DNA of 21,474 nucleotides. It comes from CAIXQW01 sp046049675. GTDB lineage: Bacteria > Bacteroidota > Bacteroidia > Chitinophagales > Chitinophagaceae. The translations under genes and the position numbers were made by a program. Of the stretch, positions 1-6,686 are shown piece after piece. Under the pieces are notes generated by a model, which worked only from the letters and a program-made list of their open reading frames with translations, was not told the origin of the DNA and did no database searches. Positions within the stretch are counted from its first letter, which is position 1. Every line of letters starts with the position of its first letter. The stretch spans positions 1 through 21,474 of the forward strand of contig JBJORA010000006.1 of the NCBI GenBank assembly GCA_046049675.1, read 5' to 3'.

Positions 1-416
1 TAGGGCACGTAGATATCATAGATCGTGCACTGCCCCTGTTCGATACGCTATATATTGGCGTAGGTATTAATAGCAATAAGCAACCAATGTTTGATTTGAA
101 CAAGCGTCTTGGTTGGATAGATAAAGTGTACCATAATAACCCAAAGGTCAAGAGCATCAGTTACGAAGGACTTACTGCTAAGTTTTGCGAAGAAATAGGT
201 GCTAAGTTTATCTTGCGTGGTATTCGCTATGTTAGCGATTTTGAATATGAAAAAAGCATAGCCGATGTAAATCGCATGCTTGACCACGACCTTGAAACTG
301 TATTCTTGACTTGTAGTCCGCAATACAGCAGCTTTAGTAGTACACTTGTACGTGATGTCTTAAAAAATGGGGGAGATGTTTCCCAATTTCTACCTAAAGG
401 AATGGATTTAGGCTAA
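1..416 (+). CDS. coaD: Phosphopantetheine adenylyltransferase, 5'-truncated by window edge
   Basis: CoaD transfers AMP from ATP to 4'-phosphopantetheine, the penultimate step of coenzyme A synthesis, in the cytosol. The frame is open from base 3 to TAA at 414-416 (137 residues visible). It opens with GHVDIIDRALPLFD, which corresponds to the second half of the nucleotidyltransferase signature, so about 16 N-terminal residues and the start codon lie outside the window. Other family landmarks are IGVGINSNKQPMF, LRGIRYVSDFEYE (family: VRGLRAVSDFEYE), the SSTLVRDV loop that replaces the ISSxxVR element, and a final VSQFLP. An ATG at 87 is internal, because homology extends upstream of it. The stop overlaps the stop of the convergent START-like gene by 4 bases. 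Confidence 0.95.
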   Translation, partial: GHVDIIDRALPLFDTLYIGVGINSNKQPMFDLNKRLGWIDKVYHNNPKVKSISYEGLTAKFCEEIGAKFILRGIRYVSDFEYEKSIADVNRMLDHDLETVFLTCSPQYSSFSSTLVRDVLKNGGDVSQFLPKGMDLG

Positions 417-796
417 GCACCAAGGCGATGCTTTAGCTCGTGTAATTGCGCGTCCCACAACTGTTGCTGGTCTTTTACCTCATTGGCATCTGCAAAATCA
501 GTTACTAGCAGTACAGTACCATTGGTCACGTCATTGCGATCAATGCGAAACTCAAAGTACTCTTCTTTGCTCATGGTGCTCCAACGAAACCTAACATATG
601 TATCTTCTTTTTTTTCTACTAGCATAGCCGTTTCTGGCTCACTACCCCAAAAGAAGTAAAATGTTTTATCCTGCTGTTCAACCTTATCGGCAAACCACTC
701 ATTCAAGCCAGTTGCTGTGCCTACAAACTCATACAAAATATGAGCAGGGCATTTCAATGGAAATTCTATCGTATACTTTACTTTCTTTGTTGCCAT
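413..796 (-). CDS. START-like domain protein (AHSA1/SRPBCC-type fold)
   Basis: This 127-residue soluble protein has no signal peptide and no membrane segment. Its opening strand (KKVKYTIEFPLKCPAHILYEFV), the GLNEWFAD segment, aromatic core strands (FYFFWGS) and long C-terminal helix (QQLWDAQLHELKHRL) match the small START-like proteins common in Bacteroidota, a helix-grip fold related to AHSA1/SRPBCC proteins. The family presumably binds a hydrophobic ligand or a protein partner, but no ligand or reaction can be read from the sequence. It is convergent with coaD and shares 4 bases with it. An exact TAATTTTG -7 box lies 59 bases upstream of the ATG, so this gene, unlike many others here, should have a conventional 5' leader. 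Confidence 0.8.
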   Translation of the reverse strand: MATKKVKYTIEFPLKCPAHILYEFVGTATGLNEWFADKVEQQDKTFYFFWGSEPETAMLVEKKEDTYVRFRWSTMSKEEYFEFRIDRNDVTNGTVLLVTDFADANEVKDQQQLWDAQLHELKHRLGA

Positions 797-855
797 AATT
801 AATCGTAGGCCTCTGTGGCCAACTTAATCGCTGCACAAGTAAACTGTTTTTTCGG

Positions 856-863
856 CAAAATTA
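856..863 (-). promoter_or_regulatory. Predicted -7 box (TAATTTTG) for the START-like gene
   Basis: Exact match to the Bacteroidota -7 consensus TAnnTTTG on the minus strand, 59 bases before the ATG at 796. The leader between them contains a short inverted repeat (GGCC TCTGT GGCC). A second TAATTTTG on the same strand lies at 902-895. No -33 TTTG at the expected distance was found. Confidence 0.4.
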
Positions 864-888
864 GATTTATGGACAAATAGTTTTCCAC

Positions 889-900
889 ATTTTGCAAAAT
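889..900. repeat. 12-base perfect palindrome in the START-like/sigma intergenic region
   Basis: ATTTTGCAAAAT is a perfect palindrome and contains one of the two minus-strand TAATTTTG boxes (902-895). It lies in the 218-base divergent region between the START-like gene and the sigma gene, so it could be an operator, but in AT-rich DNA a 12-base palindrome may also be chance. Confidence 0.3.
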
Positions 901-933
901 TAATGATTTCTCAAAGTACTAATTATGAAAATG

Positions 934-970
934 ACATACCTTTATGTATGTGATAATGAATATCTTATCA
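934..970. promoter_or_regulatory. Two abutting inverted repeats upstream of the sigma gene, one spanning a near-match -7 box
   Basis: ACATAC (934-939) pairs with GTATGT (946-951), and TGATAA (951-956) pairs with TTATCA (965-970). The first repeat encloses TACCTTTA (937-944), one mismatch from TAnnTTTG, about 70 bases before the sigma start codon. A repressor site placed over the -7 box is one reading. No matching regulator is encoded nearby and no -33 box was seen. Confidence 0.3.
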
Positions 971-1014
971 CAAAAAGCGACTAACCAAACAAACCCAACC
1001 TACAGTTTTAACCC

Positions 1015-1887
1015 ATGAGACAGTTAAAGATTTCAAAGTCTATAACAAATCGTGAAAGTGCAGCGCTTACGCAGTATTTACAAGATATAGCGCACATTGA
1101 CATGATTTCGGCAGAAGAAGAAGTGCAACTTGCACAACGCATCAAACTTGGCGACAAAGACGCCCTCCACAAACTTACCAATGCTAACTTACGTTTTGTA
1201 GTAAGTGTAGCAAAACAGTATCAGAATCACGGCATGCCGCTTATTGATTTGATTAACGAAGGCAATCTAGGGCTAATTAAAGCTGCCGAGCGTTTTGACG
1301 AAACCCGAGGATTTAAATTTATTAGTTATGCTGTATGGTGGATACGTCAGAGCATTTTGCAAGCACTTTCTGAGAAAAGCCGTATCGTTCATATGCCTGG
1401 CAGCAAAGTGTCGCTTAACAATAAAATAAGCCTCACAGCACAACACTTGGAACAAAAATATGAGCGCGAACCAACCACGGTGGAAATCGCTGAAATAATG
1501 GAAATGAGTGTTGAAGAAATTGAGCAAGCCATGACGAGTCAAATGAAGCATACAAGTTTGGACGCGCCAGTCGGCAGCGAAGAATTTGATCTTTGCCTAG
1601 GAGATTTGATGACCGACAACGCAGATCCAAATGCTGAGCAAATTTTAAGTAGAGGAGAAAGCCTAAAGCAAGAATTGGATCGTGTATTAGCAAGTTTACC
1701 AACAAGACAACAACAAATTGTAAAATTATACTATGGTCTAGAAAGATCGCAACCAACCAGTCTTGAAGAAATTGGTTGCATTTTTGAACTGACACGCGAA
1801 AGGGTTCGCCAAATCAAAGACAAGGCTATGGCTAAATTACGTGATACGCAACACCGCAGCTTACTCATCGATTTCCTTGGCTACTAG
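1015..1887 (+). CDS. RNA polymerase sigma-70 factor, RpoD/SigA type
   Basis: This protein directs RNA polymerase to promoters. Its 290 residues have the compact Bacteroidota RpoD plan: N-terminal MRQLKISKSI, a short region 1.2 (LTQYLQDIAHIDMISAEEEVQLAQRI), region 2 with NLRFVVSVAKQYQ, LIDLINEGNLGLIKAAERFD and the -10-reading block GFKFISYAVWWIRQSI, region 3, and region 4.2 helix-turn-helix (about residues 248-270, SLEEIGCIFELTRERVRQIK). The ATG is chosen because the N-terminus aligns with the family from residue 1. The odd part is region 3.0, which reads SRIVHMPGSKV where the Bacteroidota primary factor as I recall it reads SRIVRLPLNKV; region 3.1 and the linker also diverge. It may be a diverged primary factor or a group 2 paralogue, so I leave the symbol blank. 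It is separated by only 14 bases from the convergent cyclophilin stop. Confidence 0.93.
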   Translation: MRQLKISKSITNRESAALTQYLQDIAHIDMISAEEEVQLAQRIKLGDKDALHKLTNANLRFVVSVAKQYQNHGMPLIDLINEGNLGLIKAAERFDETRGFKFISYAVWWIRQSILQALSEKSRIVHMPGSKVSLNNKISLTAQHLEQKYEREPTTVEIAEIMEMSVEEIEQAMTSQMKHTSLDAPVGSEEFDLCLGDLMTDNADPNAEQILSRGESLKQELDRVLASLPTRQQQIVKLYYGLERSQPTSLEEIGCIFELTRERVRQIKDKAMAKLRDTQHRSLLIDFLGY

Positions 1888-1901
1888 GGGTCAATCCTTC
1901 A

Positions 1902-2339
1902 CTAGTCAATGGTTACACTAATCAAGGCGTCGCCTTGAGCAATTGTATCTAGTACTTCGATACCGTCAACAACTTTACCAAAGCAAGTGTGCTTGCGGTC
2001 TAGATGCTTTGTGCCTTCGCGGTTATGGCAAATAAAGAACTGTGAGCCACCACTGTTTCTATAGCCACGGTTTGCCATACTCAGCACACCACGATCATGC
2101 ACTTGCAAGTCGCCTTTTAATTCACATTCGATTGTGTAGCCAGGTCCACCTTTTCCATCGCCATCAGGACAGCCTGTTTGAACCATGAAATTTGGAATCA
2201 CTCTGTGGAAGGTGATATTATTGTAAAATCCTGTATTAGTGAGTTTTACAAAATTAGCCACTGTAATAGGGGCATCCTCATCGTATAACTCGACCTTTAA
2301 GATGCCTTTACTTGTTGTAATCGTTGCTTGTGTTGCCAT
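1902..2339 (-). CDS. Peptidylprolyl cis-trans isomerase, cyclophilin type
   Basis: Cyclophilins accelerate proline isomerisation during protein folding. The protein is 145 residues with no signal peptide, so it should be cytosolic. Catalytic landmarks are FHRVIPNFMVQTG at about residues 44-56 (R46 equals the catalytic Arg, F51, M52 and Q54 line the pocket) and NSGGSQFFI at 95-103. The residue equivalent to human CypA Trp121 is His112 (KHLDRKH), common in bacterial forms and usually linked to weak cyclosporin binding. Its ATG overlaps the stop of the upstream esterase by one base (TAATG), so the two are probably co-transcribed and translationally coupled. No separate promoter was found. Confidence 0.93.
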   Translation of the reverse strand: MATQATITTSKGILKVELYDEDAPITVANFVKLTNTGFYNNITFHRVIPNFMVQTGCPDGDGKGGPGYTIECELKGDLQVHDRGVLSMANRGYRNSGGSQFFICHNREGTKHLDRKHTCFGKVVDGIEVLDTIAQGDALISVTID

Positions 2340-3277
2340 TACTCAAATTTTGGCCAAAGGTACATCATTGCTAGTGCAAATCTTTTCGACCACGCTACCT
2401 CATCGTGCTCAGCCCCTTCGTCATACACACTCCAATAGTGCATCAGGTCGTAGTTGGCATTATAAAACACTTTATCGATTTGCTTTTGCAATGGCGGATA
2501 ATATGCATCCAAAGTAGCTGTGCCGCAGTCAAAATAGAATCGCTGACCATTAAGCTCACTAGTGCTATCTGTAAAGGCTAATCGTTTTAGGTTTTGTTGC
2601 AAATATTGCTTAAAGCCAGTAAAAACTGTTGAATCAACTTTCATCGGATTACCGCCCGGCCAATGCGTGCTCATGCATAGGGCACTATTAAATACTTCTG
2701 GATACTTTACTGCAGCGTACCAACTGATTAGTCCGCCCATACTAGCGCCGCCAACAGCATTATTACCACTAGTTTTGTAAAGTTTTTCTATTTGTGGTAT
2801 CAGTTGCTCTACAATGCATTTTAGGTAATCGTTAGAAACACATGCCTGCGTATTCTGAAATGCTTTGAGGCTATCTTGTACATCTTTAGGCAATTTTTCA
2901 AATACATCTTGAGGAAAATAGTCGCCATATCTATAGCCATTAACATTGCAAATACCTACTACGATGCAAGGTTTTATCAAATTTAGCCTAGACAAGGAAT
3001 CTAAGGTTTCGTCCACACGCCACTCTTTTTTATTCCACGTGCTGAGGCCATCAAATAGCATCTGTCCATCATGCATGTACAACACGTCATGCGGCTTATT
3101 TGCCTTGTAATTGCTGGGCTTCCATACGTATACAGTTCGGGGTTCTAAATTATTGCACAACGGCATTTGCAAGGTGTCTATGCTGCCCACAATTTGAGCA
3201 AATAATGGCGAATACAGCACAGTGGCTAGCAATAGCAAGCAAAAACCCTTAATTCTTTTGGCAATATTTTTTCGCAT
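2339..3277 (-). CDS. Exported alpha/beta-hydrolase, putative esterase (esterase D/Fes-like)
   Basis: This 312-residue hydrolase begins with a signal peptide (RKNIAKRIK basic region, hydrophobic core LLLLATVLY, cleavage near FAQ at 26-28) and should act in the periplasm or be exported. The nucleophile elbow is GGASMGG with Ser179. The likely acid is Asp257 (ATLDAYY) and the likely base His291 (GAEHDEVAW). LYMHDGQMLFD near residue 67 is typical of the putative-esterase family that includes enterochelin esterase, feruloyl esterase and esterase D relatives. The substrate cannot be read from the sequence. It is first in a two-gene operon with the cyclophilin (one-base TAATG overlap). An exact TAGCTTTG box ends 5 bases before its ATG. 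Confidence 0.87.
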   Translation of the reverse strand: MRKNIAKRIKGFCLLLLATVLYSPLFAQIVGSIDTLQMPLCNNLEPRTVYVWKPSNYKANKPHDVLYMHDGQMLFDGLSTWNKKEWRVDETLDSLSRLNLIKPCIVVGICNVNGYRYGDYFPQDVFEKLPKDVQDSLKAFQNTQACVSNDYLKCIVEQLIPQIEKLYKTSGNNAVGGASMGGLISWYAAVKYPEVFNSALCMSTHWPGGNPMKVDSTVFTGFKQYLQQNLKRLAFTDSTSELNGQRFYFDCGTATLDAYYPPLQKQIDKVFYNANYDLMHYWSVYDEGAEHDEVAWSKRFALAMMYLWPKFE

Positions 3278-3282
3278 TATCG

Positions 3283-3290
3283 CAAAGCTA
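3283..3290 (-). promoter_or_regulatory. Predicted -7 box (TAGCTTTG) of the esterase-cyclophilin operon
   Basis: Exact TAnnTTTG on the minus strand; its last G is 5 bases from the ATG at 3277, so the transcript should be leaderless or nearly so. It is back to back with the tRNA-His box at 3294-3301, with only three bases between the two boxes. No consensus -33 element was seen. Confidence 0.65.
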
Positions 3291-3293
3291 CAT

Positions 3294-3301
3294 TACTTTT
3301 G
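3294..3301 (+). promoter_or_regulatory. Predicted -7 box (TACTTTTG) for tRNA-His
   Basis: Exact TAnnTTTG on the plus strand, 13 bases before the first base of the mature tRNA (G-1 at 3315), leaving a short 5' leader for RNase P. It faces away from the esterase box, three bases apart. Confidence 0.55.
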
Positions 3302-3314
3302 CAATCCTTAAGAC

Positions 3315-3389
<75 letters not shown>

Positions 3390-3406
3390 CAAGCTTTTAA
3401 GATATT

Positions 3407-3436
3407 GCCTCAAGCCTAACGGTTTGGGGCATTTTC
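3407..3436 (+). terminator. Intrinsic terminator after tRNA-His
   Basis: A 10-pair stem (GCCTCAAGCC at 3407-3416 with GGTTTGGGGC at 3421-3430, including G-U pairs) closes a TAAC loop and is followed by ATTTTCTTTA. It is the clearest intrinsic terminator in the window. The U-run is interrupted. Confidence 0.8.
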
Positions 3437-3551
3437 TTTAGTATTCTGCTGTTCTTTATATAGCGAAGCGCAGCAATCACGGTAAACCTCAATCAGATTT
3501 TACAATTCGTCTAAGCATCTTAGCTTACAAGAAATACCCATAAAAATCCAT

Positions 3552-3559
3552 TACATTTG
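3552..3559 (+). promoter_or_regulatory. Predicted -7 box (TACATTTG) of the first reductase gene
   Basis: Exact TAnnTTTG ending 7 bases before the GTG start at 3567. The spacing matches the other short-leader genes here and supports the GTG as the true start. No -33 TTTG was seen. Confidence 0.6.
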
Positions 3560-3566
3560 CGGCACT

Positions 3567-4535
3567 GTGAGCAGTAGCAAACAAATTTTTATTACAGGTG
3601 CATGCGGTATGGTGGGTTCTCATTTGGCAGAGTACTACCATGAATGTGGCATCGGTGTGCTTGGAACAAAATTTAATCCTACAATTGACATTACCGATAT
3701 TGAAGGTAAAATCGACCTGGTACAATGCGACGTGCGAGATGCACAACATGTATTTGAATTGATAAATGAAAATCGTCCGAGCATCATATACCATTTGGCT
3801 GCACAAAGTTTTCCAACGGTAAGTTGGGAAAAACCAGTTGAAACAATGGACATTAATGCCAATGGAACTATTAACGTTTTTGAAGCTATCTTACATGTTC
3901 AAAAACAACAAGCTGACTATAATCCAGTAGTAGTTGTAGCATGCAGCAGCGCACAGTATGGCAGCTCGCTTACACCAGAAAATACACCTATCAAGGAAGA
4001 TGTACAATTTTTGCCACTTCATCCCTATGGTGTAAGCAAGGTAGCGCAAGACTTGCTAACATATCAGTATTTCCAGAACAATGGTCTTCGTGGTATACGT
4101 GCTCGCATTTTCAACACAACCGGAACGCGCAAAATAAATGATGCAGTTAGCGAATTTACACGAAGAGCAGTCCAATTAGAGAAAGGACTAATTAATGAAT
4201 TTAAAGTCGGCAATCTTGCAAGTAAAAGAGCACTCGCTGACGTACGTGATCTGGTAAATGCACTTGTGTTACTTGCCGAGAAAGGTAAAGCAGGTGAAGC
4301 ATATAATATTAGTGGCAATAAAGTTTATGAGATGACCGAGGTAATTGCTCACATTGAGAACATCCTAGGTAGAAAGATAGCCACGGTGGTTGACCCAACA
4401 CTTTTACGTTCTACAGACGAACCAGTTATTTATGGCGATAGTTCAAGGCTTGTTGCTCAAACAGGTTGGCAACAAAGTATCCCGCTTGAAAAAACGATTG
4501 CCGATATGATTGAATATTGGAGAACAAAAATTTAA
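3567..4535 (+). CDS. NAD(P)-dependent sugar-nucleotide reductase/epimerase, Rmd-like (GDP-4-keto-6-deoxymannose family)
   Basis: A short-chain dehydrogenase of 322 residues with the Rossmann motif GACGMVG (11-17), active-site Ser127/Ser128 (CSSAQYG) and the Y154-x3-K158 pair (YGVSK). The C-terminal pattern RALADVRDLVNAL, then LRSTDEPVIYGDSSRL and GWQQSIPLEKTIADMIEYWR, is that of GDP-6-deoxy-4-keto-mannose reductases and GDP-mannose 4,6-dehydratase relatives. With the gmd gene 6 kb downstream it likely reduces or otherwise modifies the 4-keto sugar; the exact product (D-rhamnose, 6-deoxy-talose or another) is not readable. The start is GTG, chosen because the Rossmann strand follows at once and the -7 box ends 7 bases upstream. 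The stop overlaps that of the convergent glycosyltransferase by 4 bases (TTAA). Confidence 0.85.
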   Translation: MSSSKQIFITGACGMVGSHLAEYYHECGIGVLGTKFNPTIDITDIEGKIDLVQCDVRDAQHVFELINENRPSIIYHLAAQSFPTVSWEKPVETMDINANGTINVFEAILHVQKQQADYNPVVVVACSSAQYGSSLTPENTPIKEDVQFLPLHPYGVSKVAQDLLTYQYFQNNGLRGIRARIFNTTGTRKINDAVSEFTRRAVQLEKGLINEFKVGNLASKRALADVRDLVNALVLLAEKGKAGEAYNISGNKVYEMTEVIAHIENILGRKIATVVDPTLLRSTDEPVIYGDSSRLVAQTGWQQSIPLEKTIADMIEYWRTKI

Positions 4536-5686
4536 TCTTTGACCTGTTGCCAAAAAGACTCAACGTGGTCAAGAATATTTTCAAAGGAGTTGCGCTGTAT
4601 TAATTGGGTAATAGCTTCTTTATGATCTTTGCCGTGCATCGTTTGGTAATGCGTAAGTATGCCGTCCGCTAAGACTTTCTCGTCTACTTTATTTACGATA
4701 ACACCAGTTTTGCCGTGCTCAATAAACTCCACAAAGCCACCTACATTGGTTGCAACCACTGTTTTCTTAAAGCCATAGGCAATATTTAAAATACCACTCT
4801 GTGTTGCTGTCCTATAGGGTAAGAGAACAACGTCGCTAATGGCAAAATACTGTTCAACATCCTCATTTGGTACGTAGTTCGTAATGCTATGTACGTGATT
4901 CTGCAATCCTAGAGCAGCAATTTGCTTTTCGTACTCTGCCCACTCGTCATAGCACTCGCCAACAATGAGTAGCTTGGCGTTTGGTATTTGCTGAAGCACA
5001 TAAGGCATTGCTGCAATAGCAATATCCACACCTTTGTACTTGCGCACGTAGCCAAAGCAAAGCATGACGTAATCATCCTTGCTAAATTTAGGAACAAGCT
5101 CCGTGCGTGTAAACACTTTATGATGGACATCAAATTGATCATAGATTGGCAAGTTACTTTTGTAAGTGGGTTTGCCTTTACCAAAGTATTGTATTTGCTC
5201 ACGCACTTTTTCGCTTAGTACAATGTAAGCTTGACCTATGGTTACGCCTAACTTGGTAAGAGCTGTATCAATATATCGTCCTTCGTGACTAACAACATTT
5301 TCAGTTACCACAAGTATGCGTTTGCGCAGTGCCCGATTGAGGAAGAAATGAAAACCTCTAAAACACAAACCAAAAAATGGATTCCACCAATCCATGATGA
5401 TGATGTCTGGCTGAAGCGCTTGCACTCGTTTGGCAGTTCTATACCATGAAAATGGATTGAGAGAACTAAATAAACGTTCGTTGCTAAAACTAAAGACAAG
5501 ATCTTTACTCTCGTCATATTGTGTTTTTCCGGGAAACAGTATACTAGGGTAGAGCATAGCGTAGTTAATCAAATGCACCTCATACTTGGTGTTTAATAAC
5601 TTGCATAAGTGCGCCACAAAAGTGGCTATTCCACCACGATACGGATAGCACGGACCAATAACTACGATTTTCTTTAATTCGCTCAT
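4532..5686 (-). CDS. Glycosyltransferase family 4 (GT-B), surface polysaccharide
   Basis: A cytosolic GT-B enzyme of 384 residues that should transfer a sugar from a nucleotide donor to a lipid-linked or growing glycan. The N-terminal domain opens with KKIVVIGPCYPYRGGIATFVAHL, the glycine-rich acceptor-side loop of GT4 enzymes. The C-terminal domain has FGYVRKYKGVDIAI, LLIVGEC, and YRTATQSGILNIAYGFKKTVVATNVGGFVEFI. The first Glu of the usual EX7E motif is replaced in this ATQSG subgroup. The longest frame begins at a TTG at 5698, but that codon is part of the TACCTTTG promoter box, so I start at the ATG (5686, MSELKKIVVIG). The donor is unknown. It is convergent with, and overlaps by 4 bases, the first reductase. 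Confidence 0.9.
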   Translation of the reverse strand: MSELKKIVVIGPCYPYRGGIATFVAHLCKLLNTKYEVHLINYAMLYPSILFPGKTQYDESKDLVFSFSNERLFSSLNPFSWYRTAKRVQALQPDIIIMDWWNPFFGLCFRGFHFFLNRALRKRILVVTENVVSHEGRYIDTALTKLGVTIGQAYIVLSEKVREQIQYFGKGKPTYKSNLPIYDQFDVHHKVFTRTELVPKFSKDDYVMLCFGYVRKYKGVDIAIAAMPYVLQQIPNAKLLIVGECYDEWAEYEKQIAALGLQNHVHSITNYVPNEDVEQYFAISDVVLLPYRTATQSGILNIAYGFKKTVVATNVGGFVEFIEHGKTGVIVNKVDEKVLADGILTHYQTMHGKDHKEAITQLIQRNSFENILDHVESFWQQVKD

Positions 5687-5695
5687 ATAGCGCAG

Positions 5696-5703
5696 CAAAG
5701 GTA
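5696..5703 (-). promoter_or_regulatory. Predicted -7 box (TACCTTTG) of the glycosyltransferase gene
   Basis: Exact TAnnTTTG on the minus strand ending 9 bases before the ATG at 5686. It lies in the 61-base gap after the SGNH gene, so the glycosyltransferase may be transcribed independently of the MBOAT-SGNH pair. Confidence 0.6.
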
Positions 5704-5747
5704 GGGCAGCAATTTTGAACTAGTATCCGTGCTACAAGTCATAAGCA

Positions 5748-6680
5748 CTATGGTGTGAAAATTAATTGGCAAATTTCTTTTGTAAAAGCTATTGCTCCTG
5801 TGTGATTAAGATGCACTTCATCATAAAACATTGCATATTGACTGCAATAAGCGGTACTACTGCTAAAGTCGTAGTACTTAACATTTTGCCTATTGCATAC
5901 TTCAAGTAGCGCAGAGGCAGCGGCTTGTCGCACCGGCATGCTAAAATAAAATGGCGAACCAATCACAGTAACACTAATGTTGTTTTTGTTACACAAATCA
6001 AGTACTTGTTCAAGTAAGCGAATTGAAGCGGTGTCAACAATGTTTGTTTTGCCAAGCATCGGCTGGCTTTGTGTTTTGTGTAGTGATGGTTTAATGCTAT
6101 CATAAATAGGTTCGTAGCCTTTGATACTAACGTGTCCCAATTTTGTGTAAGCATTTTGTATAATAGTGCCTACTAGTGAATTGTAGGCATAGCAAGCTAG
6201 CGCTTTACTTTTTGCAGCCTGAATAGGAGCAAAATCTTGTATTGAAATCAAGAGCGAAGGATGTTGCTTTACAAAGGGCAGCAGTGCACTGCTTTGAATG
6301 TCAAAGTACGTTTCGTTGCATTGATCGTCTTTTACAAAATTATTTGGAATAATGTCCAGAATAATGTGTTTAGGCTCATGCCGTTTTAATAACTCTGGCA
6401 TAATAGCTGCAACGTAATGAATGCCCATATTATCTCTGCCGCCATTAAAGCAGCTATAACCTGTGTACTTCTCAATACTGTCACTAATATAATGATGACT
6501 CGCCCTGCTACTTCCCAATATCACAACTTCTGCCTTGCAATGTTCAAGCAACTCAATTGTAGTGTGATCATCGCCGTGCGTTTGCTTATAGAATTGCTTG
6601 TCTAGTAGCCATGCTAATCCTCTATCGCAAACGAATACGATAAGTGCGAGTAAAAATATGTTGAGTATTAACTTCTTCAT
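5748..6680 (-). CDS. Membrane-anchored SGNH-like protein, partner of the MBOAT
   Basis: A 310-residue protein with one N-terminal membrane anchor (about residues 4-26) and an extracytoplasmic domain. Its first conserved block is VVILGSSRASHHY with the likely nucleophile Ser58, followed by FNGGRDNMGIHY, and the last block is FYDEVHLNHTGA with Asp287 and His290, the SGNH Asp-x-x-His pair. It starts 6 bases after the MBOAT stop, so the two form an operon. In known systems such as alginate and peptidoglycan O-acetylation, the MBOAT moves the acyl group across the membrane and an SGNH partner transfers it to the glycan. That job fits here, but the acceptor is unknown and the family assignment rests on motif spacing. 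Confidence 0.75.
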   Translation of the reverse strand: MKKLILNIFLLALIVFVCDRGLAWLLDKQFYKQTHGDDHTTIELLEHCKAEVVILGSSRASHHYISDSIEKYTGYSCFNGGRDNMGIHYVAAIMPELLKRHEPKHIILDIIPNNFVKDDQCNETYFDIQSSALLPFVKQHPSLLISIQDFAPIQAAKSKALACYAYNSLVGTIIQNAYTKLGHVSIKGYEPIYDSIKPSLHKTQSQPMLGKTNIVDTASIRLLEQVLDLCNKNNISVTVIGSPFYFSMPVRQAAASALLEVCNRQNVKYYDFSSSTAYCSQYAMFYDEVHLNHTGAIAFTKEICQLIFTP

Positions 6681-6686
6681 GGCATA

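Noticed and set aside
1273..1795. Two antisense frames of 92 and 120 residues within the sigma gene
   Set aside because: They mirror a well-supported sigma-70 coding region and have no family resemblance or promoter; the same applies to the other antisense and out-of-frame readings inside fhs, hscA and the glycosyltransferase gene.
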